64,000 nucleotides of DNA from Anaerolineales bacterium UBA5797 (GTDB lineage Bacteria; Chloroflexota; Anaerolineae; Anaerolineales; Villigracilaceae): NCBI GenBank assembly GCA_002418205.1, contig DIDP01000061.1, positions 1 through 64,000 on the forward strand, given 5' to 3'. A model generated the notes under the pieces. That model worked only from the letters and a program-made list of their open reading frames with translations, had not been told where the DNA came from and searched no databases. Both the position numbers and the translations under genes were made by a program. Positions 16,787 through 25,139 of this stretch are shown here, piece by piece. Position 1 is the stretch's first letter; each line of letters starts with the position of its first letter.

Positions 16787-18091
16787 GTGACAAACCACAA
16801 TCTCGCGGAATCCTTGAAACAATCCCTCCCGGAGGAACGACTACACCTGCTGCGCCTCGTGGCGGATGTGGCGGGCGGGCTTGGGTTTCCGATCTATATG
16901 GTCGGCGGTTCGGTGCGGGACATGATGCTTGGTCGCCCGACCAACGACTTTGACCTCACCGTGGAGGGGGACAGCGCCGAACTTGCAGAATATGTTGTAA
17001 AAAAGATCGGCGGCAGGGTTTTGATCCATTCCAAATTTGGGACTGCCACCTGGGTGTTGACCGAGTCAACGTTCAGGCATTTGAGCGTCCCCTCCTTTCA
17101 ATTCCCGGATACTCCGCTTTCGTTCGATTTGATCTCGGCGCGCTCTGAAACTTATTCGCAGCCCGGCGCGTTGCCCACGGTCGCGCGCTCCAACATCGAA
17201 GCCGACCTGCGCCGCCGCGACTTCACTGTCAACGCCATGGCGATCCGGCTTGACGGATTCCATTTTGGGGAACTGGTCGATCCATTAAACGGGCAGGCAG
17301 ACCTCGAGCGCGGATTGATCCGGGTCCTTCATCCGAATTCATTCATCGATGATCCGACGCGCATGTTCCGCGCGGTCCGTTATGCCGGACGAATCGGGTT
17401 CAAGCTCGACCCTGAAACCCTGGGGCTGATCAACTCTGAATCACGCCGGATACTTTCCCAACTCAGCGGAGAACGCCTGCGTCACGAGTTCGATCTGATC
17501 TTCGATGAGGAGAATTCTTCCGCGTTGTTGGCGCGCCTGGCGGATCTGGATTTGCTCGACCCGATCCATTTTGCGCTGGCGAGCGCCGTACGCCAACTGC
17601 CGGAACTCGAAGACCCGAACCCGGCGTATGGTGAATTTGCGGTCCCCGAAATCCTCCAATTCCGCGAAGCGCTCGGCTGGACGGTGTGGTTGATGCCGCT
17701 ATCCGTCGCGAATATCGAAGCAATTGCAGAACGTCTGGATTTCCCCGCCGTGTTGATAAAGTCGGCGCGGGCGGCTTCGAAGTTGCACGCAGATGTCCAG
17801 CGCTTTGTGGAGCGGGAACCCGGCGAATGGACCTTTTATCTCGATGAGCTGCCTTCGCTGGCGGTGTACGCCGTGTATCTCGCGGACTTGGAACCTGCTC
17901 TGCGCGATTATCTTGCGAAGTGGCAATATATCAAGCCGAAGACCACCGGCGATGATCTTATACAACTCGGCCTGGAGCCGGGACCGAGATATGCCGAAAT
18001 TCTCCGCCGTCTGCGCGCCGCCCGTTTGAACGGGGAAGTGAAGACCGACGAGGAGGAAGCAATGATGTTGAAAGGTATGATTGGTACCTGA
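16787..18091 (+). CDS. CCA tRNA nucleotidyltransferase / poly(A) polymerase family
   Basis: A roughly 434-residue class II nucleotidyltransferase. Seen: VGGSVRDMMLGRPTNDFDLTV (the GG-(S)-VRD and DxD catalytic signature), RRRDFTVNAMAI (the RRD motif), DPTRMFRAVRYAGRIGF (the RxxR motif), all in family order. It would add or repair the CCA end of tRNAs. No HD domain is evident. The start is uncertain: TTG codons at 16763 and 16769 are in frame, but a GTG at 16787 lies 11 nt after a GGAAG and gives a normal N-terminus. It follows the permeases by 33 bases. Confidence 0.88.
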   Translation: MTNHNLAESLKQSLPEERLHLLRLVADVAGGLGFPIYMVGGSVRDMMLGRPTNDFDLTVEGDSAELAEYVVKKIGGRVLIHSKFGTATWVLTESTFRHLSVPSFQFPDTPLSFDLISARSETYSQPGALPTVARSNIEADLRRRDFTVNAMAIRLDGFHFGELVDPLNGQADLERGLIRVLHPNSFIDDPTRMFRAVRYAGRIGFKLDPETLGLINSESRRILSQLSGERLRHEFDLIFDEENSSALLARLADLDLLDPIHFALASAVRQLPELEDPNPAYGEFAVPEILQFREALGWTVWLMPLSVANIEAIAERLDFPAVLIKSARAASKLHADVQRFVEREPGEWTFYLDELPSLAVYAVYLADLEPALRDYLAKWQYIKPKTTGDDLIQLGLEPGPRYAEILRRLRAARLNGEVKTDEEEAMMLKGMIGT

Positions 18092-18125
18092 TATTGCGTA
18101 AAAGGCTGTAATTTGGGACTCGCCC

Positions 18126-18134
18126 TGCTATAAT
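18126..18134 (+). promoter_or_regulatory. Extended -10 promoter for DUF2726 gene
   Basis: TGCTATAAT, an extended -10 element, ends 16 nt before the ATG at 18151. No good -35 is seen, as expected for extended -10 promoters. Confidence 0.55.
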
Positions 18135-18150
18135 ACGTTGGGAAATCCTC

Positions 18151-18759
18151 ATGCCGGAAAGAAAAACCACTCCCGTCAAACAACTCGATGAGCGCCTGCC
18201 TTACCGCCTGCGCGAACAGTTCATGTCCATACCGGAGCTGGCTTTGTTCCGTGTCCTGCAGGGGATGGTCCGGGGGCATTACGTCGTCTGTCCAAAGGTG
18301 GCGCTCAACGATGTCTTCTACATCGTCCGCCCGAACGAGAACGTTCATTTCTTCAACAAGATCTTCCGCAAACATGTGGACTTTTTGCTGTGCGAGCCGG
18401 ATACGCTCAAACCCGCGATCGGCATCGAACTGGTCAAGCCTGTGGCGAAGAACGAGACGCGCGAAGCCGACCAATTCATGGAAGACCTGTTCCTCAGCGC
18501 GGGACTTCCGCTTGTGCATGTCCCTTCGAGTGAACGTTATTCGGAGAACGACCTGGCGGAGTTGTTTCAACTCGCGGTCATGAAGGTCAGGGAGACGGGA
18601 TCGCTTCGCGCGACGGCGGAAACTGATTCTGTGCCGATGTGCCCGGTCTGCGGCCGGATGATGGTCCTCCGCATCCACCGCAATGGATCGAACGCGGGGA
18701 AAAAATACTACGGTTGCATGGATAGTCCCAAATGCAGTGGGGTGGTGGAAATAGGCTAA
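18151..18759 (+). CDS. DUF2726 protein with C-terminal topoisomerase-type zinc ribbon
   Basis: A 202-residue two-domain protein. Residues about 20-145 match DUF2726, a restriction-endonuclease-like fold family: VDFLLCEPDTLKPAIGIEL holds the D...E-L core and READQFMEDLFLSAGLPLVHVP follows. The C-terminus has a zinc ribbon of the topoisomerase I type, CPVCGRMMVLR...YYGCMDSPKCSG. This layout suggests a nucleic-acid-binding or cleaving enzyme, but no member has an agreed role. It has its own promoter and is convergent with the next gene, overlapping it by 4 bases. Confidence 0.8.
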   Translation: MPERKTTPVKQLDERLPYRLREQFMSIPELALFRVLQGMVRGHYVVCPKVALNDVFYIVRPNENVHFFNKIFRKHVDFLLCEPDTLKPAIGIELVKPVAKNETREADQFMEDLFLSAGLPLVHVPSSERYSENDLAELFQLAVMKVRETGSLRATAETDSVPMCPVCGRMMVLRIHRNGSNAGKKYYGCMDSPKCSGVVEIG

Positions 18760-19226
18760 CCGGGTATTGGCGTTTCTTCGGCAATAAGATTCCTTGCCCG
18801 CAGAAGTTTGAGCACTCCAAGCGCAACTCCCACACACAAGTATCCAAAGATCAGGCTGAAGCCTCCCAGCATCACCGATTGACCGACCAGTTCCCTGGTC
18901 AGTTCTGCGAAACTGTCTGCAGGCAGGGATACCAGAAGCAATTCGACGAGCATGAGGGCGACCAGGAGGAATGGCGCGACCACTCCCGCCTTGTACAGTA
19001 TTGCCGCTGATCTGCCCCGGCTCCAGAACCATAGCCCGATCGCCAGGATAGTGTAGGGTACAAACCAAAGAAGGATCCCAAACGCGTAGAAGAAGACCGG
19101 CATGAATACTGTATTCAGGAATTCTGGCGTTTCCAACGACGAGAGGCCAAAGACGATCAACGCGCAGAGAATCCAGAGAACATAGGGGAACAACAGGGCA
19201 AGCCCAAAATAGGTTCGCGGTTTCAT
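18756..19226 (-). CDS. Membrane protein, last gene of GbsR-like operon
   Basis: About 156 residues, starting MKPRTYFGLALLFPYVLW, with four or five hydrophobic segments and no recognisable motif. The start chosen is the ATG at 19226, which overlaps the stop of the preceding gene as ATGA; the reading frame continues upstream, but only inside that gene. This is the fourth and last gene of an operon begun by a GbsR/MarR-type regulator at 21012. Family unknown. Confidence 0.65.
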   Translation of the reverse strand: MKPRTYFGLALLFPYVLWILCALIVFGLSSLETPEFLNTVFMPVFFYAFGILLWFVPYTILAIGLWFWSRGRSAAILYKAGVVAPFLLVALMLVELLLVSLPADSFAELTRELVGQSVMLGGFSLIFGYLCVGVALGVLKLLRARNLIAEETPIPG

Positions 19227-20128
19227 GAGTAGTGCCTTTCCAATTCCGAGGCGTATTTCATACCGATCGAATCCTTGTTCGCTTTCAGCCAATCCTTGAA
19301 ATACGTTTTCCCTCGCGCAGGTTCCTTTGAGACCAGCAGGTCCGCCATCAGTCCATCCACCTCTTCGGGGGTGAGCATCACATCCTTCACAAAGAGACTC
19401 AGGAATTGCGCAGCAAGCAATGCCAGCCGCGGCGGAACAGAGATCAAGGGTCGCGTCGCGCCGATGGTCCTGCCGATCAATTGCACCAATTCCTTGAAGG
19501 TGTAGGCATCGGGACCAACCGCATCGATGATGTAATTTTCCCTGCTGTACACGGCCTCCACGGCGAGGTCCGCCAGATCCTCCACGAACACGGGTTGGAT
19601 CCCATACGATCCGTCACCCGGAATGAGGAAGAACGGGAACCGTCTCAACAGGAATGCGATATTGTTGATGAGGATGTCTTCTCCGCCGCCGACCAAAACC
19701 GTGGGACGCAGGATCGCGTGAGATATTCCCGAATCGATCACGGCTTTTTCGTTTGCCGCCTTGCCCCAGTAATAAGGCAGATGCGAATTCGCCGAGGGAT
19801 TGGCGATGCTGATGTGGACGATTCGCCTGAAGCCTGCGGCTTTGGCGGCATTGACCAGTTTGCGCGTGTTCTCGACGGCGCGCGGCTGGGTGTTTTTTCC
19901 CTTGTCGAAGCGTACCCAGTACGTATTGACCAGCACCTCCACGCCCTGCAGGGATTTGGTCATGCCAGCCTCATCGAAATCCAGTGGGTAAGCTTTGACC
20001 TGCCCGTCGAACGGATCGGGGCGGTCCGGATGCCCTGTCAGGGTGATGACTTCCTCGCCGCGGTCCAACAACCGCCTTGTGATGTATTTGCCCGAATAAC
20101 TGAATGAACCTGTGACTGCGATTTTCAT
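19223..20128 (-). CDS. NAD(P)-binding epimerase-like protein (NDUFA9/NmrA-like SDR)
   Basis: A 301-residue atypical extended short-chain dehydrogenase. The N-terminal dinucleotide motif is VTGSFSYSGKYITRRLL, a variant of TGxxGxxG. VNTYWVRFDKG and an HISIANPSANSHLPYYWGKAANE segment (Tyr and Lys near residue 130) follow. This pattern fits the complex I NDUFA9-like/NmrA-like group that often has structural or sensing roles rather than full catalysis. It overlaps both neighbours by 4 bases, so it is translationally coupled within the GbsR-like operon. Confidence 0.78.
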   Translation of the reverse strand: MKIAVTGSFSYSGKYITRRLLDRGEEVITLTGHPDRPDPFDGQVKAYPLDFDEAGMTKSLQGVEVLVNTYWVRFDKGKNTQPRAVENTRKLVNAAKAAGFRRIVHISIANPSANSHLPYYWGKAANEKAVIDSGISHAILRPTVLVGGGEDILINNIAFLLRRFPFFLIPGDGSYGIQPVFVEDLADLAVEAVYSRENYIIDAVGPDAYTFKELVQLIGRTIGATRPLISVPPRLALLAAQFLSLFVKDVMLTPEEVDGLMADLLVSKEPARGKTYFKDWLKANKDSIGMKYASELERHYS

Positions 20129-20478
20129 TTTGCCTCAGCTTTGGGTTGTCTCGGCGCGACGAGCGCAAAGAAAGATACGATGATCCCGATGCAAATCAGT
20201 GCTAGAAGTAACCCGCCCAAATTGCCGCTCAGTTTTCCGGCAACATTGAAGAATAAATCTTCCATGTTGCTGAATTCGGGCCTGTAATTCATGGCAAAGA
20301 TTACCGGTAAGCCGATCAGCAGGATATTGGAGAATGCGGTCCAGAACTGGGCGCGTTCCTCCGTTCCGCAAAGGTCAACGAGCACTTTGCGTAGGTGTGG
20401 ACGAAGATACCCAACGATCATAAAAACGATCAGGAACGTAAGGACCAACTGAACGAGAAAAGAAACGATTGTGCTCAT
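20125..20478 (-). CDS. Small membrane protein in GbsR-like operon
   Basis: A 117-residue protein with three hydrophobic segments (about residues 5-23, 48-62, 84-106). I do not recognise the family. A strong AGGAG ribosome-binding site precedes the ATG 9 bases after the regulator's stop codon, and its own stop overlaps the next start (ATGA). It is the second gene of the operon, so the regulator probably controls it. Confidence 0.65.
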   Translation of the reverse strand: MSTIVSFLVQLVLTFLIVFMIVGYLRPHLRKVLVDLCGTEERAQFWTAFSNILLIGLPVIFAMNYRPEFSNMEDLFFNVAGKLSGNLGGLLLALICIGIIVSFFALVAPRQPKAEAK

Positions 20479-20487
20479 GGTTTGCTC

Positions 20488-21012
20488 CTATTTCAAAACG
20501 CCTAATATTTTGGTGACATTGGAAAGCCCCAGGCTCTCCAGTTTGATGACCGCCTTTGAAAGGCTGTCGATTGCATCGAAGAATTCCTGCAATGCCTGCA
20601 CGCGCGCATAGACGAAATTCCATTCCTCGTTTTCCACCCAGTTATCCTCCATGGCTGTGAGCGTATCCCTGACCGAACGCACCGCGCGGTCGAACTCGGA
20701 ATTCTGACGCTCTTGCAAGATCGAACGGATCGCGGCGTAGAAGTCTGTTTCGGCGGTGTAATAGTCTTTGCGGTCGCCGAGCTTCGTGGAGCGGTGCACC
20801 AGTCCCATGCGCGCCAGTGTGCGGATCTCGGTGCTGACCGCACCTTTGGTCAATCCGGTCTCTGTGACGATCTCGTCGAGAGACAGCGCTGTGGGGGAGA
20901 TGTATAGCACGGCAAAGATGGCGCCCATCCCTTTGGGGAAGCCCCAGAAACGGCTGATCTGGCTTATCCCCTGGGTGAAATCCTTTTTGATTTTTGCAAG
21001 TGATTGAGACAT
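20488..21012 (-). CDS. GbsR/MarR-type transcriptional regulator
   Basis: A 174-residue protein with a winged helix-turn-helix in the N-terminal half (LSLDEIVTETGLTKGAVSTEIRTLARMGLVHR, about residues 43-75). The N-terminal FWGFPKGMGAIFAVLYISP is characteristic of the GbsR-like subgroup of MarR regulators, which respond to small ligands such as choline in Bacillus. The remaining helices form the dimer and ligand part. A perfect 24-bp palindrome lies between its likely promoter and its start codon, so autoregulation of this gene and the three downstream is likely. Ligand unknown. Confidence 0.85.
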   Translation of the reverse strand: MSQSLAKIKKDFTQGISQISRFWGFPKGMGAIFAVLYISPTALSLDEIVTETGLTKGAVSTEIRTLARMGLVHRSTKLGDRKDYYTAETDFYAAIRSILQERQNSEFDRAVRSVRDTLTAMEDNWVENEEWNFVYARVQALQEFFDAIDSLSKAVIKLESLGLSNVTKILGVLK

Positions 21013-21030
21013 GGCATTTCTTTCATTGAG

Positions 21031-21054
21031 TACGTTTAGTAATTACTAAACGTA
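21031..21054. promoter_or_regulatory. Perfect 24-bp palindromic operator
   Basis: TACGTTTAGTAA followed directly by its exact reverse complement. It lies 19 bp upstream of the regulator ATG and touches a minus-strand TATATT (21059-21054) that would be its -10. Position and symmetry point to the binding site of the GbsR-like dimer. Confidence 0.8.
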
Positions 21055-21174
21055 ATATACAATAATGGATGATTTATGTCAAGTGGAAAATTCTGCGTGT
21101 AGGCAGGTCGGTGGATATTTTTTGAAATGGGCGATCGCAGTACGGAAAAATGGATTGCTGATCTGCGCGGCGGA

Positions 21175-21834
21175 TTAAGGTTCGGCGTAGAACATGCGGA
21201 ATAATTCTTCCCCCGTCTTTCCACCTGCGATTTCGTTGTATCCTTGAATCGTGACCCGAAAACCGATGCTTTCTGTTGTTGATTTTTCGAATCGGAATTC
21301 AACAATTCCGGGATTGGGCCCTGCAAGCAGATCAGGCGGAAAATCATTTACAACCTGCATCACCTGCATGATCCAATTCCCGAAGGTTTCATGATCGCTT
21401 AAATCTGTGACCGATAGTTTGACATAAAAATCTGTTTCCATTGCGAGGAACTTGATCACCTGTCCATCGTGGGCAACGCAGTTTTCTCCGAATGCCGAGA
21501 CCCGCGAAGTGCTTTGGGGATTCAAGGCTTTGATTGCCCGATCGAATTGTGCGCTGAGTTCCGGAAGGTCCCGGTACGCCCATTGATAGCCGCATTCCTG
21601 TTGCCAGGTTGATAGCGTTGGAACATTTCCGTCGGGCGGCTGATCGATATGGGGAGTTGCAATTGTGGCGATGAACTTCGGGATGGGCGCCGCCTGAGTC
21701 AGATCGATATCATCGAGTGGGTCGAAAGGCGTCAGGCTTGGGCTGGTTGTGGACTCTGTTCGAGAGGGGACAATGCCCGGGGAACACGCGCCCAGAATCA
21801 AGGTCCAGAGGAGAAGCGTTCTGATCAATTTCAT
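21175..21834 (-). CDS. Putative lipoprotein, unknown
   Basis: A 219-residue secreted protein. The N-terminus (MKLIRTLLLWTLILGAC) is a lipoprotein signal peptide with an LGAC lipobox, so Cys17 would be lipid-anchored on the outer face of the membrane. A Ser/Thr/Pro-rich linker follows, then a compact domain with two further Cys (ECGYQW and NCVAHD) that may form a disulfide. No family is recognised. It is a single gene between the GbsR-like operon and the divergent feoAB genes. Confidence 0.7.
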   Translation of the reverse strand: MKLIRTLLLWTLILGACSPGIVPSRTESTTSPSLTPFDPLDDIDLTQAAPIPKFIATIATPHIDQPPDGNVPTLSTWQQECGYQWAYRDLPELSAQFDRAIKALNPQSTSRVSAFGENCVAHDGQVIKFLAMETDFYVKLSVTDLSDHETFGNWIMQVMQVVNDFPPDLLAGPNPGIVEFRFEKSTTESIGFRVTIQGYNEIAGGKTGEELFRMFYAEP

Positions 21835-21951
21835 CGTTTGCGCCCTGGCCTGATTTTATCCTTTTCTCATCTTAATTCCCGATTTTTGTTTGGGTATCAA
21901 GGATGTTCATCACTTTGCTGATAAAAATCCGTGCGATATAAAAAGGACGTG

Positions 21952-22170
21952 ATGACACTCCTGGAAGTTCCTTCGGGGAAGCGCGCCCGTCTTGTGAAAG
22001 TGCATGATTCGTTGCGGGCGAAATTAAAGACTCATGGCTTGCACATTGGAGACGATCTGCGCATCCTGCGGGTTGCGCCTCTGGGCGGTCCGTTGTTGGT
22101 TGAGGTGAACGGGCGCGAGATCGCATTGGGGCGGGCGGTCGCCGAAAAAATCTTTGTAGAGGTCGAATGA
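21952..22170 (+). CDS. feoA: Ferrous iron transport protein A
   Basis: A roughly 72-residue SH3-like FeoA, the small cytosolic partner of FeoB. Seen: VPSGKRARLVKVH, LKTHGLHIGDDLRILR, and a final VNGREIALGRAVAEKIFV, which is the FeoA pattern (G...G...G.EIAL). The ATG at 21952 is chosen because an AAAAGGA lies 4 bases ahead; GTG starts at 21931 and 21949 are also in frame. Its stop overlaps the feoB start by 4 bases. I saw no clear Fur or DtxR box in the upstream 100 bases. Confidence 0.9.
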   Translation: MTLLEVPSGKRARLVKVHDSLRAKLKTHGLHIGDDLRILRVAPLGGPLLVEVNGREIALGRAVAEKIFVEVE

Positions 22171-23864
22171 GAGTCGCGTTGATCGGTCAGCCGAACTGCG
22201 GCAAGAGCACCCTGTTCAATCAGGTGGCGGGATACAAAGCCGAGACGGGTAATTTCAGTGGTACGACGGTGAAATTTACTGAGAGCCGTGTGCGCGTCGC
22301 GGGCGAGATCATCGATCTGGTGGACCTGCCGGGCGCGTATACGCTCGAAGGCGGAAGCCCGGCGGAGATGGAGGCCGTTCGGTATTTGCAATCGCGGGAG
22401 GTGGATGTCATCATCAATGTGGCGGATGCAACGCATCTTGCGGCGGCTCTCGAACTCAGCCTTGAACTGCTCCCGTTAAACAAGCCTGTGGTCCTTGCCC
22501 TCAACATGATGGACGAAGCCATTCGCATGGGATTTAAGATCGATGGCGGGGGCCTGGCGCGTGAACTGGGGATTCCCGTTCTGCCGCTGGTCGCCAGCAA
22601 GGGACGCGGTGTCAAAGGATTGTTCTTGAAAAGTCTGGAAGCCGGGAGAAACGGAAAGACGGTAAATTCAAACGGCAGTCCTTCCGCGGAGGCGCGGCAT
22701 GTGCAGGCGAAGGAACTCTCGCATAAATATCTTGCGCAGGGCGAACGAGTCCTTGCCCTGCGCGACCGCCTGGATGATGTTCTGCTCCATCCTGTGTGGG
22801 GATATGCGATCCTGTTGTTCGTGCTTTATTTGTTCTTTCAAATGGTGTACGGCATCGGGAAGATTACCGAACCTCCCCTGCTTGCCCTGTTCGATGCATT
22901 GACCAATCGCGCCTTGTCCCCATTTCAAGGCGGCGGATTGATCGCGGAGATCGTTTTGGGTGTGATGCAGGGCATCGCGGCGGGCGTCGCGATCGTGATC
23001 CCGTATCTCCTGCCGTTCCTGCTTGGTCTGGGCATCCTCGAAGATATCGGGTATCTGCCGCGCATCGCCTTCCTGATGGATTCGTTGATGCATCGGATCG
23101 GATTGCACGGCAAGGCCATCGTGCCGTTCATCCTTGGCTATGGCTGCAATGTGCCCGCTGTCATGTCCACGCGGACATTGGAGGAACCGCGCGACCGTTA
23201 TCTCGCCGCGGCGCTGGCGACGCTTGTTCCGTGCGCGGCGCGGCTGGCAGTGGTGTTTGGGTTGGTGGCGTTCTATCTGGGTCCGCTTGCGGCGTTCGCT
23301 CTTTACCTTTTCAATTTGCTGATCATCGCAGTGACGGGGCGACTCCTCTCGAACATGATGCCGGAGGATACGCCCGGCTTGATCATGGAAGTCCCGCCGT
23401 ATCGTGTGCCCACCTTGCGGAACGTCAGCAGCAAGGCATGGTTCCGCATGCGCGAGTTTGTGGTCGAAGCCTGGCCCGTGCTGATCGTAGGCAGCGGGAT
23501 TTTGGCGATCCTGAATTACTTCAATTTTGCAATGGTCTTCAACTGGCTGGTGCGCCCCGTGACATGGATCATGGGTCTGCCCTCCGAAGTGGGCATCCCG
23601 TTGATCTTTGGGATCCTGCGAAAGGAATTGTCGCTCGTGATGTTGAGCCAGGCGTTGGGGACCGTGAATTTTGACATGGCTTTGACGACCACCCAGATGA
23701 CGGTCTATGCCACGTTTGTAATGTTCTACGTTCCGTGTCTTGCCACGCTTGCCGTTTTGAAGCGCGAACTGGGAACGCGCGCGATGTTTTATATTGCCGC
23801 CCTCACAGTGATCGTCGCTTTGTTTGCGGCATCGCTGGTGAGAGGAATAATGACCGTTTTATAG
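22167..23864 (+). CDS. feoB: Ferrous iron transporter FeoB (short form)
   Basis: A 565-residue Fe(II) transporter with an N-terminal G domain and a C-terminal membrane channel. G-domain motifs: G1 GQPNCGKST, switch GNFSGTTV, G3 VDLPGAY, G4 LNMMDEA. Membrane part: two Gate regions with ILGYGCNVPAVMSTRTLE and FGILRKELSLVML, both conserved. It is shorter than E. coli FeoB (about 770), mainly through a reduced region between the G domain and channel and a missing C-terminal extension. It is translationally coupled to feoA; no feoC follows. Confidence 0.94.
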   Translation: MRVALIGQPNCGKSTLFNQVAGYKAETGNFSGTTVKFTESRVRVAGEIIDLVDLPGAYTLEGGSPAEMEAVRYLQSREVDVIINVADATHLAAALELSLELLPLNKPVVLALNMMDEAIRMGFKIDGGGLARELGIPVLPLVASKGRGVKGLFLKSLEAGRNGKTVNSNGSPSAEARHVQAKELSHKYLAQGERVLALRDRLDDVLLHPVWGYAILLFVLYLFFQMVYGIGKITEPPLLALFDALTNRALSPFQGGGLIAEIVLGVMQGIAAGVAIVIPYLLPFLLGLGILEDIGYLPRIAFLMDSLMHRIGLHGKAIVPFILGYGCNVPAVMSTRTLEEPRDRYLAAALATLVPCAARLAVVFGLVAFYLGPLAAFALYLFNLLIIAVTGRLLSNMMPEDTPGLIMEVPPYRVPTLRNVSSKAWFRMREFVVEAWPVLIVGSGILAILNYFNFAMVFNWLVRPVTWIMGLPSEVGIPLIFGILRKELSLVMLSQALGTVNFDMALTTTQMTVYATFVMFYVPCLATLAVLKRELGTRAMFYIAALTVIVALFAASLVRGIMTVL

Positions 23865-23872
23865 GTGGGGGA

Positions 23873-25063
23873 TCACTTCAAAATATCCGCCGCGGCGGAA
23901 GCCATCAACGCGACCCCGCGTACCAGGGCTTCCTCATCGAAATCGAATTTGGGGTGATGGTGACCGTAATCGAGATTCCGTTCCCTGTTGTTCGAGCCGA
24001 TGAAGAAATAACATCCCGGCACCTTCTCCAGCATGAACGCCATGTCCTCCGCTCCCATCGTCAAATAACCTTTTGTGTTCAGACCGGATTCAGACAGCAC
24101 ATTTCGGGCGGTTTCCTGCACTTTGTGTGTGACTGTCTCGTCATTGATCAATGCCGGGGTCAGTCGTTTGATGTTGATCTCAACCTGACATCCCATTGCC
24201 TGCCCGACGCCGCGCACGATCTCTTCGAATCTCTTTAGAACCTTTTGCCTGACCCCGACATCGAATGTGCGGATCGTCCCCTCGAGCATCACCTCCTGCG
24301 GTATCACGTTGAACGCCGTCCCACCGTGGATCATCGTCACGCTGATAACGGCTGTTTCCAGCGGCGCGACATTACGTGCCACAATGCTTTGCAACGCGGT
24401 GACAATATTTGCCGCGGCAACCACCGGGTCCACCGTGGCTTCGGGAATGGCGCCATGCCCGCCTCTGCCGGTGACCTTCACCTTGAACTCCTCCGCGCCG
24501 GCCATGACGGGGCCGCTGGCTACCTCGATCCAGCCGAGCGGCTTTTCGTTCCAGAGATGAAGCGAGAGGCACATGTCCACTTTCGGGGAATCGAGCACGC
24601 CATCGCGCATCATCATCTCCGCGCCGCCGACTTCCTCGCCGTTGTTGCCTTCCTCGGATGGCTGAAAGCAGAACTTGATATTCCCAGCCAGATCATTTTT
24701 ATGCTCGTTCAATATCCTGGCGACGGTCAGACCAATTGCCGTATGACCATCATGCCCGCAGGCATGCATGACGCCTTGATTCTGCGATGCATATTCCGCC
24801 CCCGTCTGTTCTGTGATGGGCAGGGCATCCATGTCGAAACGAAGCAAAAGTGTCGGTCCGGGTTTGCCGCCCTCGAGCATTCCAACAACTCCGGTCCTGC
24901 CGACTCCCTTGGTGACTTCGATCCCAAGTGCTTCGAGTTCCTTTGCAACGATGCCGCTTGTGCGGATCTCCCGGAATCCCAGTTCGGGGTGCATGTGGAA
25001 ATCGCGCCGCAGGGACTGGGTGTAGGGGAAGAGTTCACGGGCTTTGGAAAGAAAGTTATTCAT
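23873..25063 (-). CDS. M20 family amidohydrolase (aminoacylase/hippurate hydrolase type)
   Basis: A 396-residue di-metal peptidase M20D-type amidohydrolase. Seen: RDFHMHPELGFREIRTS near the N-terminus, MHACGHDGHTAIGL with metal-binding His and Asp (about residues 105-115), FQPSEEGNNGGEEVGGAEMM with the catalytic Glu pair, and a late MGAEDMAFMLEKVPG and HHPKFDFDEEAL. It would release amino acids from N-acyl conjugates. It is convergent with feoB and 76 bases downstream of a PIG-L-type deacetylase gene on the same strand. Substrate not predictable. Confidence 0.92.
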   Translation of the reverse strand: MNNFLSKARELFPYTQSLRRDFHMHPELGFREIRTSGIVAKELEALGIEVTKGVGRTGVVGMLEGGKPGPTLLLRFDMDALPITEQTGAEYASQNQGVMHACGHDGHTAIGLTVARILNEHKNDLAGNIKFCFQPSEEGNNGEEVGGAEMMMRDGVLDSPKVDMCLSLHLWNEKPLGWIEVASGPVMAGAEEFKVKVTGRGGHGAIPEATVDPVVAAANIVTALQSIVARNVAPLETAVISVTMIHGGTAFNVIPQEVMLEGTIRTFDVGVRQKVLKRFEEIVRGVGQAMGCQVEINIKRLTPALINDETVTHKVQETARNVLSESGLNTKGYLTMGAEDMAFMLEKVPGCYFFIGSNNRERNLDYGHHHPKFDFDEEALVRGVALMASAAADILK

Positions 25064-25139
25064 GCCTGCCTCTGAATTTCGCCATGTTCGATGCGGACCT
25101 CGATTGAAAAACGTCGCCGGGTGGGTCGGTTGCGGGGAG

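Noticed and set aside
17908..19068. 386-codon minus-strand frame
   Set aside because: It covers the ends of three other genes in different frames and shows no domain.
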